From NCBI GenBank assembly GCA_003667865.1, contig CP033051.1, forward strand, positions 1,943,501 through 2,007,500: a DNA stretch of 64,000 nucleotides, written 5' to 3'. Made by a program: the position numbers and the translations under genes. The notes below the pieces were generated by a model. The model was not told the DNA's origin. It searched no databases and saw nothing but the letters and a program-made list of their open reading frames with translations. The stretch is from Rossellomorea marisflavi (GTDB taxonomy: Bacteria > Bacillota > Bacilli > Bacillales > Bacillaceae_B). Below are positions 25,522 through 33,924 of the stretch, one piece after another. Each line of letters opens with the position of its first letter. The stretch's first letter is position 1.

Positions 25522-27201
25522 TTAAAAAACCTGTTTGGCAATCCAGTTTTCAACAGATTTCAGTAATCTCTTTACACTACCATCCTCGAAAGGTGAATAA
25601 AGGTTTGCAGCTTTTATGTGCTCGTTAAAAGAGTGATGACCCCCGTGGCGGCACATCTCAAGGAAGCTGTCCCATGCTTCCTGTGGTTGTGTTTGTGCTC
25701 TTTCCCATAGTTGAACAGAACAGAAATGGGCTAGGTCATAGTCCATAAAATAGAACGGTGACAGAAAAAGATGAGCTATGTCATAGAAGCCTGTTCCTGA
25801 TTCTAAAAATTCATTGTGATCATAATCACGTTCTGGTAGGTATTCTTGTTCGAGTTGCCTCCATTTTGCTTTACGGTCTAGGGATGATGCAGTTGGATTT
25901 TCGTAGAGATAATGCTCAAACTCATCAATAACACTTGCAACAGGCATAAACATAAAGGCATTGGTTAAGTGTGAGAATTTGTAAAGGGTCGTATCCTCAC
26001 CGAAGAAGAGTTCCATCCATGGCCATGTAAATCGTTCCATAGCAAAGGAAAAAATCTCACAAGAGTCATACGGAACCAAGTATTCAGGAATACCCCAATG
26101 TCGTGACATATAAAACTGAAATGCGTGACCAGCTTCGTGAGCGAAAACGCGAATATCATTGGATGTGCCATATAAATTCGTGAAAATATATGGTGCCGTA
26201 TCCTCTCCAATAAATGTAGCGTAATTTCCTCCGAGTTTATTCTCCCTGGATTCAGAATCGATTAGTTCCTTGTCTTTCATATATGAGAAAAATTCGCTTG
26301 TTTGAGGAGATAACTCTGTAAACATCTTCACTAGATTCGATTGGATTTCCTCTTTTGTTCCTCTTGGTGTAGGCATTCCGTTTGGAAACATATACGGCTC
26401 GTCAAAGAACTTGAGTTCAGCGACTCCGATTCGATCTCTTTGCATTTTCTTTAACTTCGATATGAAAGGCACTCCATAAGTTCTAACTTGTTGCCTATAT
26501 TTTTTCAAATCCTGGTGATTATGACTTGTTCGATTCATTCGATGATAGCCTAGTTCTATAAAGGAGGAGTACCCGAGTTTTGTCGCTATTGAATGTCTTG
26601 TTTTTACGAGGTCATCAAGTATTTGATCAAATTTTTCTTCATTCTCTTGGTGAAATTTACTCTTTGCAAAATGAGATTGTTTCCGTATTTCTCGACTTTT
26701 GTCAGAAAGGAAGGGTGTAATCGTAGACAGATTAACGATTTCGTTTTGTACGGTCATTTTGGCATTTGCACGTAGTTGGTTAAATTCAAGAGTCAATTGA
26801 TTTTCTTTCTCTAATTCGTTTTTAACTTCTGATGAGTAGGTAGCCTGTTTGATTTCTGCTAATTTGAACAATTGCTTCCCATATTGTTGTTCAAGTTTTT
26901 CTTTATATTTCGCGGAAAGGATTGTTTGATAATAGGCGCTAACCAGTTTCTGATAACGTGGTTCAAACGTAGAAAACTCTATATATCTATCTTTTAAATG
27001 CGCTTGATTTAAGTCGCGGAAATGGTTCAACCTGGACTCATTTAACGCAGATTCAAATGCAAAACGTTTCTGATTAATTTTTACAAACCACTGTTGTTGT
27101 TCCTCATAGTACTTTGAAGATTTAAAGTGCTGGAGTAACTTCAAAAATTCATTCTCATATGTGTTTAAATTCACATCAACTGACTGCCTCAAAAGATTCA
27201 T
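25522..27201 (-). CDS. M3-family oligoendopeptidase
   Basis: 559-residue cytoplasmic zinc oligopeptidase. The zinc motif HEAGHAFQFYM (HExGH) is near residue 354, with the third ligand Glu downstream in SCEIFSFAMERF. The C-terminal EYLPERDYDHNEFLESGTGFY and a helical N-terminal half fit the M3B oligoendopeptidase group that trims peptides of roughly 6-20 residues. TAGGGAT is 6 bases before ATG 27201. It is monocistronic and convergent with the acetate transporter. Confidence 0.9.
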   Translation of the reverse strand: MNLLRQSVDVNLNTYENEFLKLLQHFKSSKYYEEQQQWFVKINQKRFAFESALNESRLNHFRDLNQAHLKDRYIEFSTFEPRYQKLVSAYYQTILSAKYKEKLEQQYGKQLFKLAEIKQATYSSEVKNELEKENQLTLEFNQLRANAKMTVQNEIVNLSTITPFLSDKSREIRKQSHFAKSKFHQENEEKFDQILDDLVKTRHSIATKLGYSSFIELGYHRMNRTSHNHQDLKKYRQQVRTYGVPFISKLKKMQRDRIGVAELKFFDEPYMFPNGMPTPRGTKEEIQSNLVKMFTELSPQTSEFFSYMKDKELIDSESRENKLGGNYATFIGEDTAPYIFTNLYGTSNDIRVFAHEAGHAFQFYMSRHWGIPEYLVPYDSCEIFSFAMERFTWPWMELFFGEDTTLYKFSHLTNAFMFMPVASVIDEFEHYLYENPTASSLDRKAKWRQLEQEYLPERDYDHNEFLESGTGFYDIAHLFLSPFYFMDYDLAHFCSVQLWERAQTQPQEAWDSFLEMCRHGGHHSFNEHIKAANLYSPFEDGSVKRLLKSVENWIAKQVF

Positions 27202-27538
27202 AGGATCCCTACTTTCTATTTATTACTTTAAATAGTAATTTATTTTACTCTTTAAATCAACAGTATATTTACTTTTGTGAGTAAAAAAAATTACACCTAA
27301 AGTAAAAAGTTGTTGTGCTTAGAGAAGAGAAAGGGAATTTTGCAAATGGATTTCCCGCTTCTATTTATAAGGAAAAAGAAATTTGGAATTATGCCGATAA
27401 CTTCTATCTTCTATTTAGCAGGAAGCAAAAGAACTGTCCCGGCGCTTCCCCCCATGACCCGCACAAGCCTATACCAAAACTTCATGATGGGTAAGGACTT
27501 CTGCTATAATAAGGAATAATGAAGGAGGTTTGATAAGT
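27202..27538. other. Intergenic stretch with a half family A repeat and a promoter
   Basis: Contains AGGAAGCAAAAGAACTGTCC...GCGCTTCCCC (27420-27450), the second half of a family A unit, and a TATAAT box (27505-27510) preceding the MntA gene. An open frame at 27310-27519 runs through the repeat and looks spurious. Confidence 0.6.
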
Positions 27539-27946
27539 TTGGAAGCGAATCAGGAGACTATTATTATAGATCTATTGGAAGAAAAAATTTCACCTTTCTT
27601 AATTGTGCTATTTGGTTCTAGTGTAAAAGGAAACGCTACTCCAAGTAGCGACATTGATATTGCTTACCTCTCGAATCATTCTCCATTAGATCATTATGAG
27701 ATTTTTATGATTGCACAGGAACTCGCAACTGTACTTAACAAAGATGTGGATCTAATAGATTTGAAACAAGCAAGTACGGTTTTTCAGGCACAAGTGTTAC
27801 ATACAGGGAAGACAATTTTTTGCAGTGACAGTTACGAAAAGGCGAGGTTTGAATTACTAGTCTATAAAATGTACTCAAAATTAAATGAGGAGCGATTACC
27901 GATTCTTGAAAAAATAGACGAAAGTGGGTCTATATATGAAAAATGA
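27539..27946 (+). CDS. mntA: MntA-type nucleotidyltransferase antitoxin
   Basis: 135-residue minimal nucleotidyltransferase. The signature GSSVKGNATPSSDIDIAYL carries the GSxxxG and the DxD metal pair near residues 29-45; a third acidic position is in DVDLIDLK. In HepT-MntA modules this enzyme AMPylates and neutralises the HepT RNase. The start is TTG 27539, 10 bases after AAGGAGG; TTG 27530 is too close. It overlaps the toxin gene by 11 bases. Confidence 0.88.
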   Translation: MEANQETIIIDLLEEKISPFLIVLFGSSVKGNATPSSDIDIAYLSNHSPLDHYEIFMIAQELATVLNKDVDLIDLKQASTVFQAQVLHTGKTIFCSDSYEKARFELLVYKMYSKLNEERLPILEKIDESGSIYEK

Positions 27947-28340
27947 TATCATCCTTAATAAGATTAGTATTATTGAACGTTGTCTCAAACGAATACATGA
28001 AGAGTATAATGAAGAACCTCAAAATTTAAAGAACTTCACAAAACAAGACTCCATTGTTCTGAACTTGCAGCGAGCTTGTGAAGCAAGCATTGATTTAGCG
28101 ATGCATATAGTAGCCGAAAATAAATTGGGCCTTCCTCAAAATAGTAGGGATTCTTTCACACTTCTAGAACGAGAGGGTATCATATCTCAATCCTTATCCC
28201 AAAAAATGAAAGCTATGGTTGGGTTTAGAAATATTGCAGTACATGATTACCAAGAAATAAATTTGGCTATCTTACAGCGTATAGTAGAAGATCACCTTGT
28301 TGAATTTATGGAGTTTACTAAAACGATTCTTCATTATTAA
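27936..28340 (+). CDS. hepT: HepT-like HEPN RNase toxin
   Basis: 134-residue all-helical HEPN protein. The RNase motif Rx4HxY is RNAIVHDY-like, read here as RNIAVHDY near residue 103, next to the helix MKAMVGF. Homodimeric HepT cleaves RNA and is silenced by MntA modifying the motif tyrosine. ATG 27936 lies inside the end of mntA; GTG 27924 is an alternative. A family A repeat follows. Confidence 0.88.
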   Translation: MKNDIILNKISIIERCLKRIHEEYNEEPQNLKNFTKQDSIVLNLQRACEASIDLAMHIVAENKLGLPQNSRDSFTLLEREGIISQSLSQKMKAMVGFRNIAVHDYQEINLAILQRIVEDHLVEFMEFTKTILHY

Positions 28341-28341
28341 G

Positions 28342-28384
28342 AAGGAAGCACAAGAAGCGTCCCCGCCGCTTCCCGCCGCTTCCC
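28342..28384. repeat. Partial family A repeat between convergent genes
   Basis: AAGGAAGCACAAGAAGCGTCC, then two copies of CCGCCGCTTCC. It lies between hepT and the convergent dehydrogenase. Confidence 0.75.
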
Positions 28385-28391
28385 GAAAAGC

Positions 28392-29153
28392 CTAATCCAT
28401 TACAAGTCCACCATCTACAACAAGATTTTGACCTGTGACTGCTCTTGCCCACGGTGATGCAAAAAATAACGCCGTGTCCGCAAGCTCTTCTGGAGTCGTA
28501 ACCTTTTGTAAAGGAGTGGTTGATTGTATGATGCCAAACACTTCTGGCGTTGTCACACTACTTGCGTCTGTTTCTTTTAAGAGACCGCCTGAAATCATGT
28601 TAACCGTTATTCCGTATTGCCCTAATTCCTTCGCCATATTTCGGGTGAATCCAAGTAGCGCCGCTTTCCCGGTCGTGTACTCATGATAGGCTACAACTGG
28701 GTTTTGAACGAGGTTTGTCCCAATATTGACAATACGACCAAAGCCTACTTCCTTCATATCTGAAAGGCAAGCCTGTACCGTATTCAATGCACCTTTTACA
28801 CTTCCTTCAAACTGTGTCTGGAAATTCTCCCATTCTAATGCAAAGGCATCCTTCTGCGCCACAGGGTCAAATCGAAAATCAACTAACGCGTTGTTGACAA
28901 CGGTCGTGATAGGTTGTTGAAAGTACTCTTTCGCTTTTGTTACCATTACACGAACCTGTTCTCTGTCTCTAACATCTGCTTGAATGGCAATGGCCTTTTC
29001 TCCAAGCTCGGCCGCTAAAGCTTCTGCTTTTTCTTTACTAGAAAAATAATTGATTACCACATTCGCACCCTCACGTACGAACGCCTTAGCAATTTCTGCA
29101 CCTAATCCTCGACTAGCGCCGGTAATAAGAACGGTTTGTTTTGTTAACTCCAT
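28392..29153 (-). CDS. Short-chain dehydrogenase/reductase under TPP riboswitch control
   Basis: 253-residue NAD(P)-dependent SDR, FabG-like. The cofactor motif is TGASRGLGAEIA near residue 10. The active site has YHEYTTGKAALLGF (Tyr-x3-Lys) near 158, with upstream Ser/Thr region NIGTNLVQNP, where the usual catalytic Ser may be replaced by Thr. GGAGGG precedes ATG 29153. A TPP riboswitch and terminator occupy the leader, so expression should fall when thiamine is plentiful. That links it to thiamine supply or salvage; the reaction is not known. Rodionov and co-workers' THI-element predictions include a putative oxidoreductase (oarX), which this may match. Confidence 0.85.
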   Translation of the reverse strand: MELTKQTVLITGASRGLGAEIAKAFVREGANVVINYFSSKEKAEALAAELGEKAIAIQADVRDREQVRVMVTKAKEYFQQPITTVVNNALVDFRFDPVAQKDAFALEWENFQTQFEGSVKGALNTVQACLSDMKEVGFGRIVNIGTNLVQNPVVAYHEYTTGKAALLGFTRNMAKELGQYGITVNMISGGLLKETDASSVTTPEVFGIIQSTTPLQKVTTPEELADTALFFASPWARAVTGQNLVVDGGLVMD

Positions 29154-29194
29154 ATGAATCCCTCCGTTATCTTTTTGAAACTTTTTAAAAAATG

Positions 29195-29331
29195 AAAAAA
29201 ACTAGACCCAAAAAAGGACCTAGTCATCATTAAGATTACACTACTTCCCTCCGCTGGCATGATCCAGATCAGGTCCTGAGGGTCAAAAAGTTACCTTACT
29301 TTTTTCTCAGCCTGTATCACAGGCTCCCCTA
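29195..29331 (-). promoter_or_regulatory. TPP (THI-box) riboswitch with terminator
   Basis: Read on the minus strand, 29331-29242 contains the hallmark segments of the TPP aptamer: GGGGAGCCTG, GGCTGAGA, GACCCTCAGGACCTGATCTG, and GGATCATGCCAGCGGAGGGA. The expression platform follows: ACTAGGTCC (29224-29216), loop of six T, GGGTCTAGT (29209-29201), then six T (29200-29195), an intrinsic terminator. TPP binding would favour termination before the dehydrogenase. Confidence 0.95.
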
Positions 29332-29574
29332 GTAGACATATTTTGTTAAAGTTTCCAGATTTATTATAAAGGCTTCTATTCTATTAATCAACTAAAGTGA
29401 AAATGTCATGATAAAGAGGTAAATATTTTGTACATGTTACCGGACCCTAGAAAAGACCGTTACAACGACATAAAACCAAGCAATAAATTGACTTATAAAA
29501 CAAGTTAACCAGCTGATGCTATCCTTTGAAGAGTGTGTTACAGATAGTCAAAAGTAATATTTTTTTGTTGTCTA

Positions 29575-29619
29575 AGGAAGCACAAGATCCGTCCCGGTGC
29601 TTCTTCCCGTGCTCTTCCT
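29575..29619. repeat. Partial family A repeat
   Basis: AGGAAGCACAAGATCCGTCC...GTGCTTCTTCCC...GCTCTTCC. The rest of the 29332-29680 gap shows only a TATAAT box at 29642-29647 before the antitoxin. Confidence 0.7.
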
Positions 29620-29680
29620 CGTGGAATGAAAAATTTCATGGTATAATTATGAAAACAACTCCGGAAGAGGTGAACGCAAT

Positions 29681-29878
29681 ATGAATACAGCTAAAGAGCG
29701 TTTACTTAAGATTATTGATGAAATTCCTGAACAAGAAGTGGATAAAATCCTGGATTTTGCAGAGTACTTGAAAATTAAAAGAGAAAAACGATTATCTAAA
29801 GAATTGACAAAGGCTAGTGAAAGTAGTCTTGATTTTTGGGATAATGACATTGATGATGAGGTTTGGAATGATGTATAA
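29681..29878 (+). CDS. Small antitoxin-like protein (DUF2281-like)
   Basis: 65 residues: helical N-terminus AKERLLKIIDEIPEQEVDKIL DFAEYLKI (spaced), then basic KREKR and an acidic tail LDFWDNDIDDEVW. This resembles DUF2281-type antitoxins found before PemK/MazF toxins; the acidic tail likely plugs the toxin. AGAGGTG is about 9 bases upstream. It overlaps the toxin gene by 11 bases. Confidence 0.75.
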   Translation: MNTAKERLLKIIDEIPEQEVDKILDFAEYLKIKREKRLSKELTKASESSLDFWDNDIDDEVWNDV

Positions 29879-30203
29879 ACAAGGTGATATTGTTTTATTG
29901 CCTATTCCGTTCAGTGATTTAACAAATAGAAAGCAGCGCCCTGTTCTAGTAATTTCAAGTGATCGTTATAATAAAGTGACCGAAGATATTGTTGTTGCTA
30001 TAACTTCACAATTAAGTCATCTTGATTATTCAGTGATTATTGAAGCTAAAGATCTAAAAGAGGGTGAACTTAAAGTTACGTCTGCAATACGGGCTGACAA
30101 AGTTTATACATTATCTAAGGGTATTGTTAGAAAAAAGTTTGGGCAAGTTCGTACTGACGTTTTGGAAAAGGTTCGTCTGAAAGTGAATGAATTAATTAAG
30201 TAA
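29868..30203 (+). CDS. PemK/MazF-family endoribonuclease toxin
   Basis: 111 residues of the MazF/PemK beta-barrel: KQGDIVLLPIPFSDLTNRKQRPVLVIS at the start (the RPVLV core is diagnostic), AITSQLS in the middle and SAIRADKVYTLSKG toward the end, the Arg and the Thr/Ser positions forming the mRNA-cleavage site. ATG 29868 has GAGG 6 bases upstream and lies inside the antitoxin frame. With 29681-29878 it forms a type II toxin-antitoxin pair. Confidence 0.88.
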   Translation: MMYKQGDIVLLPIPFSDLTNRKQRPVLVISSDRYNKVTEDIVVAITSQLSHLDYSVIIEAKDLKEGELKVTSAIRADKVYTLSKGIVRKKFGQVRTDVLEKVRLKVNELIK

Positions 30204-30206
30204 CAG

Positions 30207-30239
30207 AGAAGCATAAGTAGGATCTTATGCTTCTTTTTT
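30207..30239 (+). terminator. Terminator of the toxin-antitoxin pair (family A-like)
   Basis: Perfect 11-bp stem AGAAGCATAAG (30207-30217) / CTTATGCTTCT (30224-30234), then TTTTT. The arms match the outer part of family A repeats, showing that family A copies can act as terminators. Confidence 0.9.
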
Positions 30240-30669
30240 AAATTTAAAAGTGTACAAAGAATACCTTGAAATCCTAATTTTGGACAAGGAATCTGTTCTC
30301 ATGACCAATGTGGTTTTTGGAGAGTTATTAGCTTGGATAAATTTATAACTGTGTATAGTTTTTCTAATACAGCATAAAAGGGGTATATTCAATGAATATC
30401 CATCCGAAATAGGTAAAATTAAGCGTATTCATCCAAGTACACTATTTGAAGATTTAGTGCGTTCTTAATCTAATACTTAGATGAAATATGGGAATAATCG
30501 TATGCTTGATTTCATGTAAAGAGATTAATTATATCTTCCTTCCTTAATCCCTAAACTGGGACAAGGAACCTGTCCCCATGACCCACTTTTCATAATATTC
30601 CCTACTGACGAACGAAACAGACTCTAGTAAAATAATAGTAAAAGTTTGTCATTTTTGAGGAGGGGTGTT
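30240..30669. other. Intergenic stretch before the Wadjet operon with a family C hairpin
   Basis: No convincing gene. It holds a family C hairpin, GGGACAAGGAACCTGTCCCC (30558-30577), identical to the core at 41528-41547. Short AT-rich open stretches around 30370-30470 lack ribosome sites. A promoter for jetD presumably lies here, but none stands out. Confidence 0.5.
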
Positions 30670-31689
30670 ATGCGAGAACAAGTAATCCAGGAACTTTTAA
30701 AATATACGAAGAAGTCCATTACAATAGAAGAGTTAGAAAGAATGAATCCAAGCAATACTTTGACCTATGAACAGTTTGCCAAACTTGTGCTTTCCTTTGA
30801 AGAGGAAGGTGTGTTAGAGATGGTGAAATCAAAGGGGCGAAATACTCGAACCCCGTCAGTAGCGTATACATATCGAATTCAAAAGCAACAGCTTAAAAAA
30901 GAACTTCATGAAGAAATTAAGCAGTATCGTCTTCAACTACATCCTTCCATAAAACTAGATTCCTATTTTGGTCTAGACCCTTCACAGTGGAAAAAGGACC
31001 TTTCCTATTTACAATCCATCCATGATTATATAGAAGCGTTTGGTTTTCCTGATTATGAGGTACCAGCTCCTGAACGAAGTGTTGAGCTTGTTGGAGATGA
31101 GAAGTGGATTACGGAAGGACAAGGGAAAGAACTGCTTGAGCGAATTGGATTATGGGAAGCGATGATGGTGATTCCTGTGTCAGATCCATTAATGTTTGCG
31201 GTCAATCCAAAGTCACTAACAAACCAGACCTTAAAACACCTAATTGTAGAAAATAAGACAACCTATCAAGCGCTCGTGGATGCCCTTCCGGAAACGAATT
31301 TTTGCACGCTTATCTATGGGAGTGGCAATAAGATTATTAAAAGCATAGAACAATTCGAACGTCAGCTTCCAATACCCAATGCTACAAACGGCTTCTATTA
31401 TTTTGGTGATATTGACCGATCAGGAATATTTATTTGGGAGCGACTTAATGAAAAGCAACCGGTCAAACTAGCGATGCCTTTTTACCAAGCATGCTTAACG
31501 AGACAATCGTTGGAAGGAAAAACAAATCAACGAATGGATGAAGCTGCGGTAGAAGCATTTTTAGCCTACTTCACAGAGGAAGAACGAACAAGACTTGAAG
31601 CGGTTTTAGAGCAGGGACATTATTACCCACAGGAAGTATTAAAAACACGTGAATTGCAGGATATATGGAGGCAGGCTCAATGGAACTAA
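30670..31689 (+). CDS. jetD: Wadjet protein JetD (TOPRIM-like nuclease subunit)
   Basis: 339 residues. The N-terminal winged-helix-like region (ITIEELERMNPSNTLTYEQFAKL, about 15-40) is followed by a DUF2220/TOPRIM-like C-terminal half with YYFGDIDRSGIFIWERL near residue 250, the acidic metal site. In Wadjet/MksG-type systems this subunit cuts circular DNA caught by the SMC motor. It is the first gene of the operon; RBS GAGGAGGGG precedes ATG 30670. It overlaps the next gene by 10 bases. JetD often comes last in described operons, so its place here is noteworthy. Confidence 0.82.
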   Translation: MREQVIQELLKYTKKSITIEELERMNPSNTLTYEQFAKLVLSFEEEGVLEMVKSKGRNTRTPSVAYTYRIQKQQLKKELHEEIKQYRLQLHPSIKLDSYFGLDPSQWKKDLSYLQSIHDYIEAFGFPDYEVPAPERSVELVGDEKWITEGQGKELLERIGLWEAMMVIPVSDPLMFAVNPKSLTNQTLKHLIVENKTTYQALVDALPETNFCTLIYGSGNKIIKSIEQFERQLPIPNATNGFYYFGDIDRSGIFIWERLNEKQPVKLAMPFYQACLTRQSLEGKTNQRMDEAAVEAFLAYFTEEERTRLEAVLEQGHYYPQEVLKTRELQDIWRQAQWN

Positions 31690-33194
31690 ATGAGATTTCG
31701 GACATCACGAGTGGGTTTCGCGAACGAATGCGCCGCCTTGCATTGTTTGACCCTTTATTCGAACTAGACCGGAAAAAGGTAAAGGATCAGCAGGGGATGC
31801 CAATTGATATGAAAGGGCTTGGCTTATTAACACTCCTGTTCTTTTTCGAACAAAAGATTATGCGGAATCACAAGGTTGGTTCAAAGGATCTAGCACTTTT
31901 TTTACAAAGACTAACGGAACGTCAATATGTACTTGATGGGCAGGCCTGTGAGGATCTGGCCTCGACGATCATCCAAACTTTTCGTCCGACTACCGGAAAA
32001 AAGCGAACCTATTCCTTTCATGACTGGGAGACCTTTGAGGAAGGGGAGCTTGAATATTCGCTATTAAAAGCTAAAGCCTTTGATTCAAAAACAAACACCC
32101 AGTACTACACGCTTGATGAGGATGGATTAGAGCTCGTGTTTGCAACAAAGGAATTTTATAGTGAGTTCCAGCTTTCTATCAATCAGCTCATGCTTCGTAA
32201 GCAGCTAGAAAAAGGCGAGTTCCGAGGAGCACTTCGCCAAATAAATGAAATGAGAATCGATGTTGAGTCTCTTAATGAACGGATGGTAAAGCTTCGTCAC
32301 GAGATTCAACGAAGCATTGTCTCTGAGGAAACGTTTGAACGATACAAGCTCCTACTCGAGGATATTCATGCCCGATTGGAACGAGAAAATGAAGAGTTTT
32401 CAGAGCTACGACAATTTGTAAAAGAAACAAAGGATCGTCTATACGAAAAGGACTATCATCAAAAAGAAAAAAAGACGTATGCCTATGTACTTGAGATTAC
32501 CAATCAGCTAGAAGAGGTTCACTACGAGCATTCGAGGCTACTTGAACAAAGCATTGAACTCAAAAATCACACGCTCAAGGCTGCACAAGAATCACTCTAT
32601 TATACAGGGATTGATGCGTTTAACTTTGATCAGGACATTAATGCTAGAGTGATTGGAACGCCACTTCCATTAGAAGCGATGAAGGGACTGCTTCACCCAT
32701 TTCTGCATGTACAGCAGGAGCAGCAGTGGTCGCCTCTAGCCGTTTTTGCCGAACAAAATATTCGTGAGGACCGTGAAGAAACGGTCGATTATGGGTTTAT
32801 GGAAATTGGAAATCAAAGTGACAATGACTATCAAGAACGGTTGCGGAAAAACTATGGTGCTGTGATGAAGGTCGTCCTAAAAGCACTAGATGAAGACTGT
32901 TCAGATCTTGCTAGTATCATAGAATTTTTACGAGAATCAGAAGAGGCAGAGGTTCTCAATCAACGTTTCTTCTACGATTTCTGGATTGTATTACACCAAC
33001 GTTCACCAATTGTTTCAGGTCAAATCAAGACAGACGAAGACGAGCAGCAGCATAGTATGGATGATGCTCTGAAGCAGCTCGGAAATCGTACGCTAGAGGT
33101 AAAAGAAAAACGTGATACCATTCAGGTAACAGAGAGATTCTCGATTCAAAATATGGAGATTGTCGTAGAGGAGGGACTAGAAGATGAATTATAG
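31680..33194 (+). CDS. jetA: Wadjet protein JetA (kleisin-like, MukF/MksF type)
   Basis: 504 residues. The N-terminal region (FRERMRRLALFDPLFELDRKK, FFEQKIMRN) has a winged-helix look. A long helical middle (about 165-280: LRQINEMRIDVESLNERMVKLRHEIQ, split) follows, and the C-terminal region is charged. It corresponds to the kleisin bridging the SMC heads. GGAGG (31668-31672) precedes ATG 31680 inside the end of jetD, and the gene overlaps jetB by 11 bases; translational coupling should set subunit ratios. Identity rests mainly on gene order and size, since kleisins diverge fast. Confidence 0.78.
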   Translation: MELNEISDITSGFRERMRRLALFDPLFELDRKKVKDQQGMPIDMKGLGLLTLLFFFEQKIMRNHKVGSKDLALFLQRLTERQYVLDGQACEDLASTIIQTFRPTTGKKRTYSFHDWETFEEGELEYSLLKAKAFDSKTNTQYYTLDEDGLELVFATKEFYSEFQLSINQLMLRKQLEKGEFRGALRQINEMRIDVESLNERMVKLRHEIQRSIVSEETFERYKLLLEDIHARLERENEEFSELRQFVKETKDRLYEKDYHQKEKKTYAYVLEITNQLEEVHYEHSRLLEQSIELKNHTLKAAQESLYYTGIDAFNFDQDINARVIGTPLPLEAMKGLLHPFLHVQQEQQWSPLAVFAEQNIREDREETVDYGFMEIGNQSDNDYQERLRKNYGAVMKVVLKALDEDCSDLASIIEFLRESEEAEVLNQRFFYDFWIVLHQRSPIVSGQIKTDEDEQQHSMDDALKQLGNRTLEVKEKRDTIQVTERFSIQNMEIVVEEGLEDEL

Positions 33195-33924
33195 TGAGAG
33201 CAAAGTGATGCAGGCATTTGAGCTTTATACAGTACTAGCTCGTGATGGACAAGCAGATGAAGAAGCCCTCTCTTTATATATTGCAGATGATGCGATTCGT
33301 GGTTTGGTAGATGGTTTTGCGTACAGAGTGGATTGTGTCATCATTCGTGCAGGAGACAAGATTTATATGATTACAAAGACAAAGCTATCGCCTTTTCATG
33401 TGAACAATGATTTTATCAAGCGAACGTATTTAAAATCAGGAGCAACAAACGCGGATATTTATTTGCTTTATTTTACAACGATTATTTTGTTTGGAGCCTT
33501 TTATGATAGCTATCAAACGCTTGAACCAACAAGGGATTTCATTAGTATTGATGACTGGGCTCGACTTGTAAATGATCAAATTAGTGTGCTGATGGAGCAT
33601 GATGAAGAGGAGCTTCGTGCACGCGAGCAGGAGTTTTCATATAACTGGAAGCAAATTATTGAAAAATGGGATGACATGAATGATATCAAAGAAACAGCAA
33701 AAAAGCAGAGTGGAAATACAATCAGCCGTCTAAGTTTTATGGATACAGCGAAACGCTTTTTAATGGATCAAGGCTTGATTGAAGAAATCGGTAATAATGA
33801 AGTTGTTCTTACGGAAAAAGCGAAAACAATTGTACAGCGCTTTTTCATGGAAGTGGAGTACAACAAAGGTATTCTTGAGTTTATTTATCAATGGGAGGAG
33901 GAGGACGAGCATGCCATCGATTAG
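33184..33924 (+). CDS. jetB: Wadjet protein JetB (MukE/MksE-like KITE subunit)
   Basis: 246 residues; two winged-helix domains fit the KITE fold that sits on the kleisin. Landmarks are SKVMQAFELYTVLARDGQADEEAL (spaced) at the N-terminus, FISIDDWARLVN in the middle, and LSFMDTAKRFLMDQGLIEEIGNNEVVLTEKAK (spaced) near the end. It overlaps jetA by 11 bases and jetC by 14. The role is inferred from its place between the kleisin and the SMC gene. Confidence 0.78.
   Translation: MNYSESKVMQAFELYTVLARDGQADEEALSLYIADDAIRGLVDGFAYRVDCVIIRAGDKIYMITKTKLSPFHVNNDFIKRTYLKSGATNADIYLLYFTTIILFGAFYDSYQTLEPTRDFISIDDWARLVNDQISVLMEHDEEELRAREQEFSYNWKQIIEKWDDMNDIKETAKKQSGNTISRLSFMDTAKRFLMDQGLIEEIGNNEVVLTEKAKTIVQRFFMEVEYNKGILEFIYQWEEEDEHAID

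Noticed and set aside
27310..27519. 69-codon open frame before mntA
   Set aside because: It runs through a half family A repeat and the mntA promoter; no ribosome site.
6772..30239. CRISPR array
   Set aside because: The family A repeats are hairpins spread behind many genes, not short repeats separated by equal-sized spacers; no cas genes are present.
33779..33910. Upstream extension of jetC
   Set aside because: It is only an open reading of jetB DNA; GGAGGAGG and ATG 33911 fit the SMC N-terminus exactly.
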